Made by a program: the position numbers and the translations under genes. Under the pieces are notes generated by a model. The model was not told the origin of the DNA. It did no database searches and saw only the letters and a program-made list of their open reading frames with translations. Below, piece by piece: positions 22,607 through 33,943 of a DNA stretch of 64,000 nucleotides. The stretch is from Sanguinoderma infundibulare (lineage: Eukaryota > Basidiomycota > Agaricomycetes > Polyporales > Polyporaceae), in the NCBI GenBank assembly GCA_032821775.1, contig JAVLRN010000007.1, positions 310,001 through 374,000 on the forward strand, in the 5' to 3' direction. The number at the start of each line of letters is the position of its first letter. The first letter of the stretch is position 1.

Positions 22607-23600
22607 GACAAGGGAAACCAAAATGCGCGTCTCGAGGCTGTCTGACTAGTTCGGCTGGCGCTTTGAGCACAGTACTCTCATGCTACGATCATTGCAGAAG
22701 CTCGCATATTCTTGTACCTTGACAGAGTCAAGAATCAATGTTAGCTTAACGTCATCGATATCAGAGGGATGGGACGGCGCCTGTGTCCGGACCCAAGTAC
22801 GCGCTAGGGGTGAGTCGTGACTGTGTCCGAAAATTTCGCTGACAAAATTTGTGCTGTTCAGCAAAGAGGTGGGCCAAGGGTGAAGCGGCGGACGTCATCG
22901 GACGAGCCTAGCAGCTGAATGCAGTGGTTCCCCGGCGTCCGAATTGCCTTTTACAGACATGCCACGTGAGCGAGTTTTCTTCCTTCTTGACCGGTCAACC
23001 GCGTCGCTTGTCCTCCCGCCGACTGTTCTCGGAGCACAGTCAACCTCCGATTCTGATAGCGGAACCTTTTTATACTGCACAGACGCAACTCCTGGGACAA
23101 CCGTGTGTCCGTGACTCAACTTTCCCCACTTCCCCCGCTTTCCGAGTCGCCGCCTCGGAGGCTCCCTGATCTGTCACTACTATGTCGACTCCAACTGCCA
23201 GTGCAACCGGAGCCATTGTCGCGTCAAGTCCTCGTAAAAGAACGTAGACACCTCTATATCTACTATGTCTCGGCTTACAACTGAAAAGCCTATGCGAATT
23301 GCGAGGGACTTCCCGCTGGTTCGCCGCCGCTTGCATCGTGGCGCCATTGTGATTGGCGGATCACCCGGCTCCAATGCGTCGGTCGTATCCAGGCGAGTTC
23401 TGCGCAGCTTTGTTCTCCGCTTTGTCTTAGACCCGCATTGTCTTTCCAGAAGCAGTCAATCACATACCATCACACGTCATTTGGTCCATTCCGATGTGAC
23501 TGGACGTCCGCCGCAAAGTCTTGCTGCTACAGTAGGTTGACATCGAAGCGTAGGCAAAAGGGCTTTGGATATCGCTTTCCGTTCCTTATACCTCAGTTTT
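22607..23600. other. Spacer upstream of the zinc-finger gene, nothing recognised
   Basis: Only short frames with no domain. The last part should hold the distal promoter of the C2H2 gene. Confidence 0.35.
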
Positions 23601-23601
23601 A

Positions 23602-23609
23602 TATATAAA
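23602..23609 (+). promoter_or_regulatory. TATA box of the C2H2 gene
   Basis: TATATAAA, about 92 bases before the ATG at 23701, in an otherwise mixed sequence. Confidence 0.6.
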
Positions 23610-23700
23610 GCTGAGGCCCCATGCCTCGAAACCAGCATCTCTGCCTACTTCCAACGCCCGCCTTCTTAGCCAAGTTCTCGATAAACCCTCCACACACTCA

Positions 23701-24432
23701 ATGATGCCTTCCGTTCGGGGTTCCCAGATCGACCTGAACGTACGCTCCTGTTTCGCCATCCAGCTCGCAATGGGACCAACTGATTTTACGTCTCTAGCAC
23801 GAGCCTCAAGATGGCCGTTTCACATGTGGTACCTGCGAACAGTCCTTCGGAAGGATATATGACTTGGACCGCCATATGAAGACGCACGCTGAGAATAAGG
23901 AAGATCTGTAAGTTTTCTATCCTCAGAAAGGGCCCCTACGCATGCTGATCGGCCCGGACAACATAGTAAGTTCAGATGCAAATACGAAGGTTGCGACTTC
24001 GGCAGCCTGCAACGCAGCAATGTGGTAACCCACTTCATCAGTCATCAGTGAGTCCAGCTTCGCCATTGTCCGCATGACAGGTATGCTCAATCAAAAATTA
24101 CGCGCAGCACGAACGAGGCATTCGAGTGCCCCTTCACGGTTGCGGACGCTTCGGGCAAGGTTTCCAACTGCCCGTACAAGGCGAAGGACCGGAGTGTCAT
24201 GTCCAGGCACGAAACAAAGCGCCATGCAGGCCAGCAGCCCAGGGATGGAGCCCGAGAGCAGAATCTCGGCGTCATCGATAAGTTCCGCGATGACTGCTGC
24301 ATCCTCCCTTCCTCGCCACCAAAGCGCAAACCCCGGACTGAGTCAGTCATCATACAGCGCAGCCCGGTCTCTCCGCTGTTCCTTCACCCATACAAGGACG
24401 TTTATGGAGGATCTAACATTTCAGGACCCTGA
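23701..24432 (+). CDS. Small C2H2 zinc-finger protein, 184 residues
   Basis: Four exons (23701-23739, 23798-23907, 23967-24047, 24108-24432) splice cleanly to 555 nt. Finger 1 is FTCGTCEQSFGRIYDLDRHM followed by KTH (C-x2-C-x12-H-x3-H). Finger 2 starts FRCKYEGCDFGSLQRSN and ends THFISH (C-x4-C-x12-H-x4-H). A third atypical unit begins FECPF and ends SRHETKRH. The C-terminal tail is basic (PPKRKPRTES), as in a nuclear localisation signal. The protein is probably a nuclear DNA-binding factor; its target is unknown. Two in-frame ATGs open the gene and the first follows the TATA box by about 90 bases. Confidence 0.75.
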
Positions 24433-24799
24433 CCCCCCCTCAATAATGCAGCCTTTTGCAGCTTGGATTGCTGGGAAGTCGAGAGAGGCGAACTGGTGCT
24501 GATGCGCACGTCTGTCTTGGATACCACATAGATCGTCTACGTCTTAACGATACGCCCATGTATCTAGATATGATATATAACCCGATATGCTTCATTCGAA
24601 ACCTGATCCCCGCCATCCTTCTTCCAAGGTGGTGAGTTACTACAAGAGTCTACAACTCGGAAATATGTTCGTGAGACCAAAGGTTCGAACCCTCGGACGG
24701 CATTTCAAGTTCGGAGTCGGTTCGTCCCTCCCACTTGACTCACTTCCTCTTTTTGCTGTGCGCTCGGAGGCTTGAAGTTCAGGAACGTAGTCGCTCATG
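24433..24799. other. Spacer, nothing recognised
   Basis: It lies between the zinc-finger gene and the F-box fragment, which converge here. No coding or repeat signal. Confidence 0.35.
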
Positions 24800-25331
24800 C
24801 TAAGCTAGGGAGCCAATATTGTATATCCAGGCTTGGGTCCTGGACGCTGGACGGAACAGCTCGAAACGATCACGCATCTCCACGAGAAACCCCCGCGGAC
24901 CTCGAAAAACTGGTGTCGAAATGATCCAGCATCGACAACTAATGATGGGGCGCGCTCGGTGCTCTAAGAGCCAACTAAGGGAGTCCAGACGTGCAGGGAC
25001 AGATCCACCGCGGCTTTCGATAGGTCCCTTGAGCATAGACGCATGGCTAAGCTCGCGCTTCAGCTCCAGAGCAGGGACATTGGCGACATCCCGAAATTGG
25101 CGGCAGACCTGACGAACGGAGACTAGTGTTGAAAACACCAGACGCGCACAAGGTCAGAAATAAAACATCGTACCTTGCAGCATATGACGAGGCGTGCCAG
25201 GTCGAGCCTCAAGAGTATGGCAACCTGCAGCTTGGAGGGGAGTGAGAGAAATGGTGAAGGCAAGTGCCAGTCATGAATCGGATGGGAGGTCCAACAGCGG
25301 ATGTGCACCGAGCCCAAAGCCCCGCTCACCC
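24800..25331 (-). pseudogene. Truncated F-box gene
   Basis: An F-box core reads SLPSKLQVAILLRLDLARLV then ICCK. After an intron with donor GTACGATG near 25175 it continues VCRQFRDVANVPALELKREL and SHASMLKGPIESRG, the helix and ELSLHGM-like stretch typical of Agaricomycete F-box proteins. The frame then reads LDSLSWLLEHRARPIISC, loses family resemblance and stops at 24800 after about 130 residues, where relatives usually run 400-600. The start (M at 25331) is a guess. The copy is a C-terminally truncated gene, probably dead. Confidence 0.5.
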
Positions 25332-25422
25332 TCATTGCTGTCGGCGCATACTCAATATATTTGTTCTTGGCGCACATTCTAGGACTAGCACAGCGACCCC
25401 GATTGTGAATGCGAAGACTCAA

Positions 25423-26497
25423 ACGTTCGCGTCTCTTCGCGGACGCGCCGGTAAGCGAGGCTGCAGGCAGGCGTTGTAAATCCTATCCAACGCGAGAAAT
25501 GTCAGCCAAGCGGTAACACGGTGTGCGGATATAATGCCATAAATACTCCGAGAAGATTTAGGAATAGGCTTAGACGGCGCACCCGGTCGACGTCGAACAT
25601 CGACAGTAAGGTTGGCATGCAGCTCTGCGCCTGTATTATGCCAAGCCACGACTCTCCCTTCCCATCCTTCTTCAACATTGAGGCTTGACATCGACACCCG
25701 ACAGATCCCACGTAACAGCGCGCAAGCTCAAAGCGCCGCTATCTACACTTGTCATGCTCGTGCGAGGCTTCGCGCTGACCGACGTCAGGACCCACGCCGA
25801 GTTCGCCTGCTTCACGAGCCCCATCCGGTGGCCACCGCTGCGCTCGTAGTACAACTGCACCGAGGACGACGTCCGCGCCCACGCGGCAGCTGAAGTCCAA
25901 GGCCTCCTATGACGAAAACGTCAACCAGGTCGCCGGGTTGATTTGGATTCGAAGTCCTCCCTACCAGTGCACAGTCGCGTCCCAAGGCGGGCGCCGTTGA
26001 ATACGTAGCTCGCCGGCAGGAGGATCATGCGTCCTAGAATGATGAAAATCCTACTACAAGGACAAGGGTCACTGGGCGAACGTTGAACGACAGTACAACT
26101 TGTGTCTGCCGCTAGATTCCCACGATTAGATGCCGCTAATTGAAGGCCATTACAACGAGTTAAGCAGTTTCAGCCTGCCCTAAAGGTGTTTCTAACTTGC
26201 GCCCTGATGTTTCCGCTTGACTGTTCGGAGTCTTCCTCTCAGGCTCTTACCCTCTCCTCAACCATCTTATTGTACATTTTCATCGCTTCAGAGAACCCCC
26301 GAGTCTATAGCATTCCGACCCCTTCCAGCGGTCGCTACGAATGATCAGCAAAATGACGCACCGGTATCGGTATCTTGGGGAACCCGGACCGGACTGATAC
26401 ACTCTGCACCTTCGGATACTTATGTTCAACCCGTGATGCCAACCGACTCCCGTCTCTCCCTCACATCCCTTGCTGCTATTTATCATTCCGCTTTACC
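25423..26497. other. Spacer with a possible coding relic
   Basis: Between about 25770 and 26160 the plus strand reads, across several stops and shifts, segments such as YNCTEDDVRAHAAAEVQGLL and HWANVERQYNLCLPLDSHD. These look like former protein sequence, but I cannot name the family. The rest is the upstream region of the SDR gene. Near 26466-26483 a short CT-rich start-like stretch precedes the ATG. Confidence 0.25.
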
Positions 26498-27725
26498 ATG
26501 GCCGCTTTCGACGCGAGAAACCTCTTCGATGTCAAGGGCAAGGTCGTGCTGGTCACAGGCGGGAGCCGCGGCATTGGCAAAATGGTGCGCGTACACAACG
26601 TTCTCTAGCATGATGGCACTTGTTTGGCCTCGTGTGCTCCGGAGCTGAGATGCGATCTCTGTGGTTAGATTGCGACAGGGTTTGTCAGGAACGGCGCGAA
26701 GGTGTGTAGCGTATCCTTTCTCACGACGTCCTACGCCACGCGTCGGCGCCGCGTTGAACGTCAATCTGACAGGTGTACATCTCCTCGCGTTCCGCGAAGG
26801 ATTGTGAGGAGACCGAGAAGGAGCTTAACGAGCTCGGGCCCGGACAATGCATCGCCATTGCTGCGGATATGCAGAAGCTCGAGCAGGTCGACCATCTCGT
26901 CGCGGAGCTCAGCAAGCGCGAGAAGGTGCTGCACGTTCTCGTGAACAACGCTGGTGCGGCGTGGGGGGACACCATCGACGACTACCCCGTGAGTGTTCCA
27001 TATCATCTTGTTTCTCCTCGTTGCGTCCCCGACTCGGAGGAAAGTTCATCCAACCCTTACCGTCCGCTAGGACTCCGCATGGACGAAGCTCCTGACGCTC
27101 AACCTTCAACGCGTCTTTAACCTCACCCAGAGGTGCCTCCCACTCCTGCGCGGCGCAGCGGAGCAAGGCGGGCAAGAGCACGACACCTGGCGGGATCCCG
27201 CGCGAATCATCAACGTACGTCTCCCCCCACCCTTCCAAGTCTATTCCCATCCCCGAGTGTCCGCCCACACACGTCCCGTCCCTGACCTGCGCGTTCGTGT
27301 CTTGTAGCTCGGCTCAATCGAGGGCCTCGCCGTGCCAGAGCACGAGACGTACGCGTACTCGGCGAGCAAAGCCGGGCTGCACCACCTCAGCCGGAACCTC
27401 GCAGGCCGCCTTGGGTACGAAGGCATCACGAGCAACACGCTCGCGTGCGGCCCGTTCCCGAGCAAAAGTGAGTCCCTTCCGTTCGCCTCGTCTTGCTGTC
27501 ATCATCCGTTCTTAACGGCGGGTTGCAGTGATGGCCCAGACGCTGCGCGAGCATGGCGAGATCATTAAAGCGAATATACCCCTCGGACGTATCGGAACGC
27601 CAGAAGACGTCGTGGGTGCGTGCATTTTCCTGTCGAGCAGGGCAGGGGCGTATATCAATGGCGCAACGATCTCCGTCGATGGTGGAAGGGTGGTCAGGAT
27701 GAGTATCATGCCGCCGAAGCTCTGA
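26498..27725 (+). CDS. Short-chain dehydrogenase/reductase (classical SDR), 278 residues
   Basis: Six exons (26498-26584, 26669-26701, 26773-26988, 27071-27214, 27308-27477, 27539-27725) join in frame to 837 nt. The product opens MAAFDARNLFDVKGKVVLVT. Landmarks are TGGSRGIG (NAD(P)-binding, residues about 20-27), a DMQ step after strand 4, LVNNAGAAWG, LGSIEG with the catalytic Ser, and YAYSASKAG with the catalytic Tyr and Lys. The end ATISVDGGRVVRMSIMPPKL fits FabG/RhlG-like reductases. It is a soluble NAD(P)H-dependent oxidoreductase of unknown substrate. It is unrelated in detail to the decayed SDR copies at 54-63 kb. Confidence 0.9.
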
Positions 27726-28039
27726 ACGACTTCGATGTTGTGTGCATGGTGGGAGGTGGACGTTGTATGGTATTCAGTTCTTAGGTTAGACTAATACATA
27801 TCTCGCCACAAATCTCACAACACGTTGTGCATCCACTGTTGACAGTCGTAAAGGGCACGCTCGTGCAATGCTGGTGGAATCCTTCGTCACGGGCGTTGGA
27901 GGCGAAGCGTCCTGCAATACAGGTCTGAATGCCATTGCACGAGCATGTCACGATGTTCCGTCCGGACGTTTGCCGTTCTAGCGTTCGTTCGTAGTTTGAC
28001 AATGTGACTGAGAAAAAACCTGGGCATCCACCCGGTCTA
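27726..28039. other. 3' spacer of the SDR gene
   Basis: No gene seen. A minus-strand TTTTTT run near 28013-28018 would serve as the RNA polymerase III stop for the tRNA gene transcribed toward it. Confidence 0.4.
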
Positions 28040-28144
28040 CGACACCAGCAGGATTCGAACCTGCGCTCCCAAAGGGAAACAGATAAGCCCTGCGATCGTC
28101 CTAGATATTCGAATCTGTCGCCGTAACCACTTGGCTATGATGTC
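28040..28144 (-). tRNA. tRNA-Ser(CGA) with a 23-nt intron
   Basis: Read on the minus strand, GACATCA and TGGTGTC form the acceptor stem with discriminator G. The D stem is GCC/GGC, the anticodon stem ACAGA/TCTGT with loop TTCGAA, the long variable arm TTCCCTTTGGGAG is typical of serine, and the T arm is GCAGG TTCGAAT CCTGC. The 23-nt intron sits after position 37. A second copy with the same mature sequence lies at 41847-41949. Confidence 0.92.
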
Positions 28145-28553
28145 TGTTTACGGTTGGCTCTCAGATATTATATGGATTAGGTCCCGGGCAAGGATGGTCA
28201 CGCACAACTGGACGCAGAGTACATGAAGCCATACGCTCAATCTGCTCGACGTCCGGAGCAAGGACGTCGAGGAGAAAGACGACGACTGGGGCGTGCGTAC
28301 AAGATAAAGCGGGTCTTCCGTCAGGTTCCCTACGTCCCAAGGTGCGGTCTTCAGCATGCTCCAAGGCCGTGCATTCACCAAGACTGGCAATCGGCGCTGG
28401 TTGGATTGGAATAATAGCTGCGTAGACCACCTGCCCAGTTCTCCGTTCCGGACAAAGAATGGCGACCGTTTTGGTATAGAATGTACATAGGACGCGGCAT
28501 AGAACGACAACATTCGGATGGCGGCACACGCAGACCCCCCCCCCTCCCGGCCA
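28145..28553. other. Spacer between tRNA-Ser and GH12
   Basis: No gene recognised. A run of 12 C occurs at about 28535-28546, close to the GH12 stop codon. Confidence 0.35.
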
Positions 28554-29486
28554 CTAGTTGAGCGCAACGCTGTAGCTCTGGGTCAACAAGCTCGCGCTGC
28601 CCGTGAACGGCTCAGTCCCCGTCTGGATCGCTTGCACGTACTACCACCCGATCGTCAGCGCTCGGCCCCCATCCCTGGAAACACACACGCAACAAAACAA
28701 CTCACCTGGGACGACGAGACGCCCTGGTTCTGGACTATGTAGTCGAAGAAGTCCTTGAGGTCCGCGCTGAAGTTCGTGATATCCCCGTCCTGGCTCACGA
28801 ACGAGAGCACCTGCCAGTTCGCGTTCGGGCCCTTCCACAGGTTCCAATTGTGGCCCCCGAGGCTGATGCCCGTCGTGACCTGCGAGCCGACGGGCTGGAT
28901 GCCGCCCCTGCCCGAGAGCCAGATCATAATCTCGTACGAGGACGCGGTCGTTGCCGGATCGCCCGAGGGCGCGGTGCCAGTCCAGATGTCATAGCTATCG
29001 CATAGAATCCACGTTAGATTGATTGCATGGTCAGACGCGGACGTAGGAATGCCACGCACGAGACGTCAGCGCGCACGCCGTCCGACACGCTCTCGTACTC
29101 CCACGTCCAGGCGGTCGGCGCGGACGAGAGCGCGGAGAGCTGCTTGCCCTTGGCGGAAGTGCTGAGGACGTTGGCATAGCTCTTCACATTGTTCTCGTTG
29201 TTCTGCCACTGCCACTGTGTGCGCCACGAGATCGTGTTGCCGCTGGAGCTGATGAGGGTGGAGTTCTGGTTGCCGACACCAGAAGCTGCGCGCAAACCCG
29301 ATGTCCGTCAGACCAGGTCAAAGAGCAAAGCAAAACGGAATATAGGAGGAAGCACGTACATTCACCCCAGAGGTTCTGGCAGAGGGTGAACTGGCCTGCA
29401 GGGGTGCAGTCGTACTGGCCAGTCAGCGTCTGGGCGGTTGCGGAGGCCGCGACGGCGACGAGGGTGGCGAGTGTAGCGAAGCGCAT
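28554..29486 (-). CDS. Glycoside hydrolase family 12 endo-beta-1,4-glucanase/xyloglucanase, 242 residues
   Basis: Four exons (29360-29486, 29060-29285, 28706-28994, 28554-28640) give 729 nt. A signal peptide (MRFATLATLVAVAASATA) is followed by the mature start QTLTGQYDCTPAGQFTLCQN and LWGE. GH12 landmarks are WRTQWQWQ, the catalytic nucleophile region SSYEIMIWLSGRGGIQPVG, HNWNLWKGPNANWQVLSFVS and the acid/base region QTGTEPFTG near the C-terminus. The length is normal and no carbohydrate-binding module is attached. It is secreted to cleave internal beta-1,4 links in cellulose or xyloglucan during wood decay. Whether glucan or xyloglucan is preferred cannot be read here. Confidence 0.92.
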
Positions 29487-29573
29487 TTCGAGTGGTGTAA
29501 TGTTTTACGAAGGAGGGAGAACTAGACTACCAGGGAGCTTCGCTGGGGCATTCGACGAGATGCGCCGCGCACG

Positions 29574-29580
29574 TTATATA
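29574..29580 (-). promoter_or_regulatory. TATA box of the GH12 gene
   Basis: TATATAA on the minus strand, about 88 bases upstream of the start at 29486. Confidence 0.6.
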
Positions 29581-30286
29581 CATTTTGGAATCCTGATGTT
29601 GACGTTGAATGAGGGCCCGAAGCCTCGACACCGGGACGGATGTCGGGAAAAACGCACGACACTCCACTTGAGCTATACCGGATAATACCCCGTTGAACGT
29701 CCATGGGAAGCCTCGCGATGCACCTCGGAAGATGGAAGTTCAGCCTAAAGACAAGAGCCCGAGGCGACTCGCATCATCGCCGGTTGCGCCATGTGATGAT
29801 TCTGAGGCGCAGTTCGCGCGCGGACATCGCTCCGTCGTACCAACCACCCTCGGCGACTATTAGAAGTGGGGCTCATGAATGTCGAGGTAAATGGCCCTCC
29901 CGACGTTGTCCCGAACTCAATCCGCCAACAGCCTATCGTGAATGTCTTGGGTTAACACACGTCAAACCTCCGCGCAGATGTCCGATGAAAGCCTGTTTCG
30001 TTCAAAGTAAAGTGTCCGAGATAGCATGGCAGAGGAGAACACGCACTGGATGGTGTCATCACGTTCCGATCTTGCGCACGACTCGGGCTTTCCTAAGGGA
30101 GTTTGCACCACGACCATCCAACCGAATAGGATAAATAACCAGAACGTCAGAGGTACAAGGCAAGGCGCACTGCCAAGGACGCCCCCGAAGCGACGCGCAA
30201 GAACAGAAACACGACGGAATATGGTACCCAGCGTTACCCCTCTAATAGCCCTGTGGTGATCGTCGACGCTCAACCCGAGCAATGGA
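29581..30286. other. Spacer: GH12 promoter and GLO3 3' region
   Basis: Frames up to 143 codons exist on both strands without recognisable domains. They sit where the GH12 upstream region and the GLO3 3' untranslated region are expected. Confidence 0.35.
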
Positions 30287-32035
30287 CTACCGCTCGGACA
30301 TCTGCGCCAGGTAATCGGAAAGCTACACAATTACGATGTCAGGGCAAGGAAGACGATTGACTCAATGGGAGCGAGGATGAATGGGAGCGACGAACGCACC
30401 TTGAGCGCACCCTGGCGAATGCTCTCGCCGACATTCTGTACGTCGGGGTTCGCGAGAACTCGCGACACGGCGTCTCGCGCCGCCATTTCAATATTTGCAA
30501 GCGTACCATCTCCGAGAAGAGCGGTGTCTGTCGGGTGACCGATACCGCCGTCCTCCTCGTCTTCCCTGCCAAAGTACTGGTTGGAGGATATGGACTGCGC
30601 CCCCTGGAACGACTGGAGTCGCGTCTGGGCTTCGGCAATCGCCTGGGGGTCGTAAGAGTTGCGACCAAAGTACATGTCGGAAGAGATGGCCTTTTGGTTC
30701 CCGAACTTCTCGCGGGCGTAGGTCGGGGCGTCTTCCGAAACAGCGGCGCTGGGGGCAGAGGATCTGCATCATTTTCGGCGACTCCCAAACGTAGACACCA
30801 CGATGAACGCACCTCGTAGACGCCGCTGCAGCAGGAACTGCCCCGAACCCAAGACGCTTGAAGCCCATGCCCAATCGCTCCATGTCTTGCGCACTGCCCT
30901 TGGGCGCAGCGACTGCAGGTGATGTGACTGGTGTGGATTTCGCGACTGGGGACTTCGCCTTGTTCGCGGCAGCTTGCTCGGCTGCGAGACGAGCGCGCTC
31001 CTCCTCCTCAGCCTTCTCTCGTTCACGATCGTAGCCCAGTTGCCGTATGCGCTCGGCCTCCTCGGTCGCCTTCCTCTCCGCCTCCTCAAAGTCGACAGGG
31101 GCAGCAGCCTTCTTCGCGCCGAGGCCGCCGAGTTTCGCCTTCTTGGGTGCGGCGGATGCGGTGCCAGCGACGGAGGTAGCAGAAGAGTTTAAGCGAGACG
31201 CGCCGAGTTTCGATGCTGGCTTGGAGGAGGCGATGGACGAGGTAGAGGTGGAACGGAGAGAGGCGGAGCTGACGGTCCTGGGAGCGTTTCCGAGACTGGC
31301 CGATTTTCCGATCACCGGGGGCGACGCGGGCTTGGAGGACGCAGGAGGGGAGGACTTCACGGCGGGCTTGTCCCACGACGAGAAGAAGTCGTCCTCGCCG
31401 TTTTGCGGGGCAGGTGTGGCGGCACCCTGGGCGCCGTCGACCACCACCTTGTCGGGGAACCTTGGATGGCGTTCGGTACAAGAGCTCTGTGGCGGGGACG
31501 AGGAGTGCTCACCTGCCGGTATCCTCCTTGACTCGACGTGCTAGCTCCTCCTTGTACAGCTCCGCAACGCGGGACGAGTACTTCTTCTTGGGGTCGGAAT
31601 CACTGAGCAGCGCGGAGCCACCATGCTTGGTGAAGAAGTCTCTTGCCGATGCATTCCCGCCAACCTTCATCGTGCGTAGCTGATGGAGCTGCCAGCTATC
31701 CAGGTTCGTAGAGCTTCAGGCGTAGCCCAGCACTCGTTAATAAATCCCGAGCTTTGTGAAGCACTTGCACGACAAATATACTCACCGGACAAAGCTTATA
31801 TGCACGCCCATGTTCCTATGTACACTCGAGCAGTCCAGGCAGATGTACACACCAAACGTTACGCTGGACCATGTCGGATTGCGAGCCTGACAGTCAAAGC
31901 ACATCTGTCCGCAGCCGTTAATCACGTCCTGCACGATCCAGCATCATCGAGCGCACCTTGTTCCCCTTCTGTGCCTTCAGCACCTTGAACACCTGCTCCG
32001 TCTCCGCTTTTGTGGGGTCCGACATGATTGCTGGG
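30287..32035 (-). CDS. GLO3: ADP-ribosylation factor GTPase-activating protein, GLO3/ArfGAP2-3 type
   Basis: This is a GTPase activator for Arf1 on Golgi COPI coats. Starting at 32035 the protein reads [20 protein letters not shown]. After an intron the ArfGAP zinc finger follows, with Cys pairs in [12 protein letters not shown] and [14 protein letters not shown]. The arginine finger is the R in [25 protein letters not shown] comes next. The middle is Ser/Ala/Lys-rich with a charged helix ([20 protein letters not shown]). The C-terminus has the Glo3 regulatory motif, [17 protein letters not shown] and [11 protein letters not shown], then [20 protein letters not shown]. After an intron the last exon encodes [11 protein letters not shown], with the stop at 30287-30289; reading through that intron would instead stop at 30331. 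About six exons, all joins in frame. I am confident of the family. Confidence 0.92.
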
Positions 32036-32564
32036 AGGAGAGTGGATGTGAGGAGAGATTGAGAGTCGCCCAAGGCGGGATCTCTGCCAAAGTTGTAGGC
32101 CACGTGGAGCTGCCACCGCCAATCAAGCACCGCAGCACCCCGCCCCTTCCACCCTGGACTCGGTCTCCATCCACTCTGCATTTACCACCATGGATTTTCA
32201 CATATGGTCGCTTCAAAGATGCTATGAACCCGCTTGGCATGGGCAGCTAACAGGATGGAAACACTCAGGCACGAGACATGAAAGTCAGGGCGGATTTCAC
32301 GGTCAGCATACGTTCCTGTGCATGCGTAACCTATCACAGCTACTGAACAGAGTTTATTCGGACAGAAATTGCGCAACTCAAATAGCAAGGTTCCAGAGCG
32401 ATAAGACAGTCATTTCACGTCCTTCTGCGGTTCATCCTACCCACGGGCTCGTGGGAAATAGCCTTGAGTTCAGGATGAGGCGAGTCTGTACCTCTATCCA
32501 AGGCGTTCCGAGCCTCTATATATATGAGGGCATGGACTATCGCTGCGAGAACTGCACGCTAACC
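32036..32564. promoter_or_regulatory. Divergent promoter region of GLO3 and the metallo-beta-lactamase gene
   Basis: The two genes diverge from this 0.5 kb. A TATATATAT run at 32517-32525 lies 40 bases before the chosen ATG of the rightward gene. Nothing else is recognised. Confidence 0.5.
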
Positions 32565-33538
32565 ATGGCAGCATCCCCGGAACCAGTATTCGCCTTACCG
32601 GAGCCAACGCGGCACCAGCTGTATATCGAGGTCTCTGCATTGGAGGCCGGGCTGTTGCAGCTGATCCACACCAGGTTCATCGCTGGCTCGCAGCCCGGCG
32701 AATCCACCATGTGCCCTTCGCTTGCCTTCTTTCTTCGTCACTCCGCCTCGAAGGATCATCTCGTCTTCGACCTTGGTATCCGGAGAGACTTGGACAGTCA
32801 CCCTCCTGCTGTCCAGCAGGTGATCGCAAACCGCATCATCACCACTCCGCAGAGCATCGAGGAGAGCCTCCGCAAGGGCGGGATAGACCCTGTGGATGTC
32901 AGGACTGTGATCGTTAGTCACTTGCACTACGACCAGTGAGTAGAAGCTTGCCCTGTTCTTCCACCGTGATCTATGTACGAAGCCCCCACCCTAGTATCGG
33001 CGAATCATCCTCCTTCCCCAACGCAACCTTCATAATGGGTGCCGACGCCGAGGCCCTCCTGCGGAATGGCTATCCCTCGAACCCGTCCGCCGAAGTCCTC
33101 TCCACCGCGATCCCTCTCTCCCGCTCGCGCTTCCTCTCCGCCGAGTTCACCATATCCATCGGGCCATTCCCCCGCGCATATGACTACTTTGGAGACGGCA
33201 GCCTCTACATCATCGATGCCCCGGGCCACCTCCCGGGCCACATCAACGTGCTCGCGCGCACGAACGCAACCGGGTCGTGGATCTACCTCGCGGCCGACTC
33301 TGCGCACGACGTGCGGCTGCTCACAGGCGAGCGCGAGGTCGCGACGTGGCACGACGACGCGGGGCACTTGGCGTGCGTTCATTCGGACAGGGAACAGGCG
33401 TTGGAGCATATCAAGAGGGTCCGCGGGCTGCTGGGTGTGCCGAAGGTGCATGTGCTGCTTACGCATGACGCAGAGTGGTATGAGGGGAACAGAGGCAGGC
33501 AGGCCTTCTTTCCTGGTATCATCCCTCCGAAGATCTAG
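32565..33538 (+). CDS. Metallo-beta-lactamase-fold hydrolase (lactonase-like), 304 residues
   Basis: Two exons, 32565-32935 and 32995-33538, join through the metal motif: VIVSHLHYD|HIGESSSFP gives the HxHxDH signature. Other ligand regions are DAPGHLPGHINVLART, YLAADSAHDVRLL (Asp bridging the two metals) and VHVLLTHDAEWYEGN near the end. The N-terminal half has DHLVFDLGIRRDLDSHPP. It resembles fungal N-acyl-homoserine-lactonase-like hydrolases, predicted to be a zinc enzyme of the cytosol; the substrate is unknown. The ATG at 32565 is used because a TATA run ends 40 bases upstream. An in-frame ATG at 32532 would add 11 residues. Confidence 0.85.
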
Positions 33539-33943
33539 GTCCAGAGTGAGTCTTCCGGGCGTCGTCGTTAAGTAGTTCCTGGCTCCTGACCATGCGCGAC
33601 CAACATTTCATGTTAGTGTACCATACGCTGCAGTGCCTACGCTGTTCTGTACCCCAGCGCCGAGGCGAGCCTTTATCAATATACGGCGGATTGGATACCC
33701 TAACCCTTCTATGGCGGCATCCCGCACTCCCATGCCAACACTGCAGCGTACCGTGCACTATGTCACATGCCATTGAATATGAGTACACTCTAGCAGACGC
33801 CCGTGCGTCACGCCCAAACGGTGGCCGTAGAGAGCTGCCAGTGCATACATCTTGCTCTCTCCCCTGTCTGAATTGCTTTCTCTTTCTGTGTTCTCCGTCG
33901 TCTGGTCGGCCTGCCGGGCTTTCTGACGACATCTCATTTCGCG
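33539..33943. other. Spacer before the ALG11 relic
   Basis: 3' region of the hydrolase gene and former promoter of the ALG11 copy. A long frame from 33592 is open but meaningless until it meets the ALG11 frame near 34160. Confidence 0.4.

Noticed and set aside
22119..22670. 183-codon minus-strand frame
   Set aside because: It is made mainly of the translated minisatellite (PKPTTKINARTLE repeats) and the hairpin, with no domain and no gene-like start.
30488..31447. 319-codon single-exon gene on the minus strand
   Set aside because: It is a read-through of two GLO3 exons and an intron. Splicing restores the Glo3 C-terminal motif and the [11 protein letters not shown] end.
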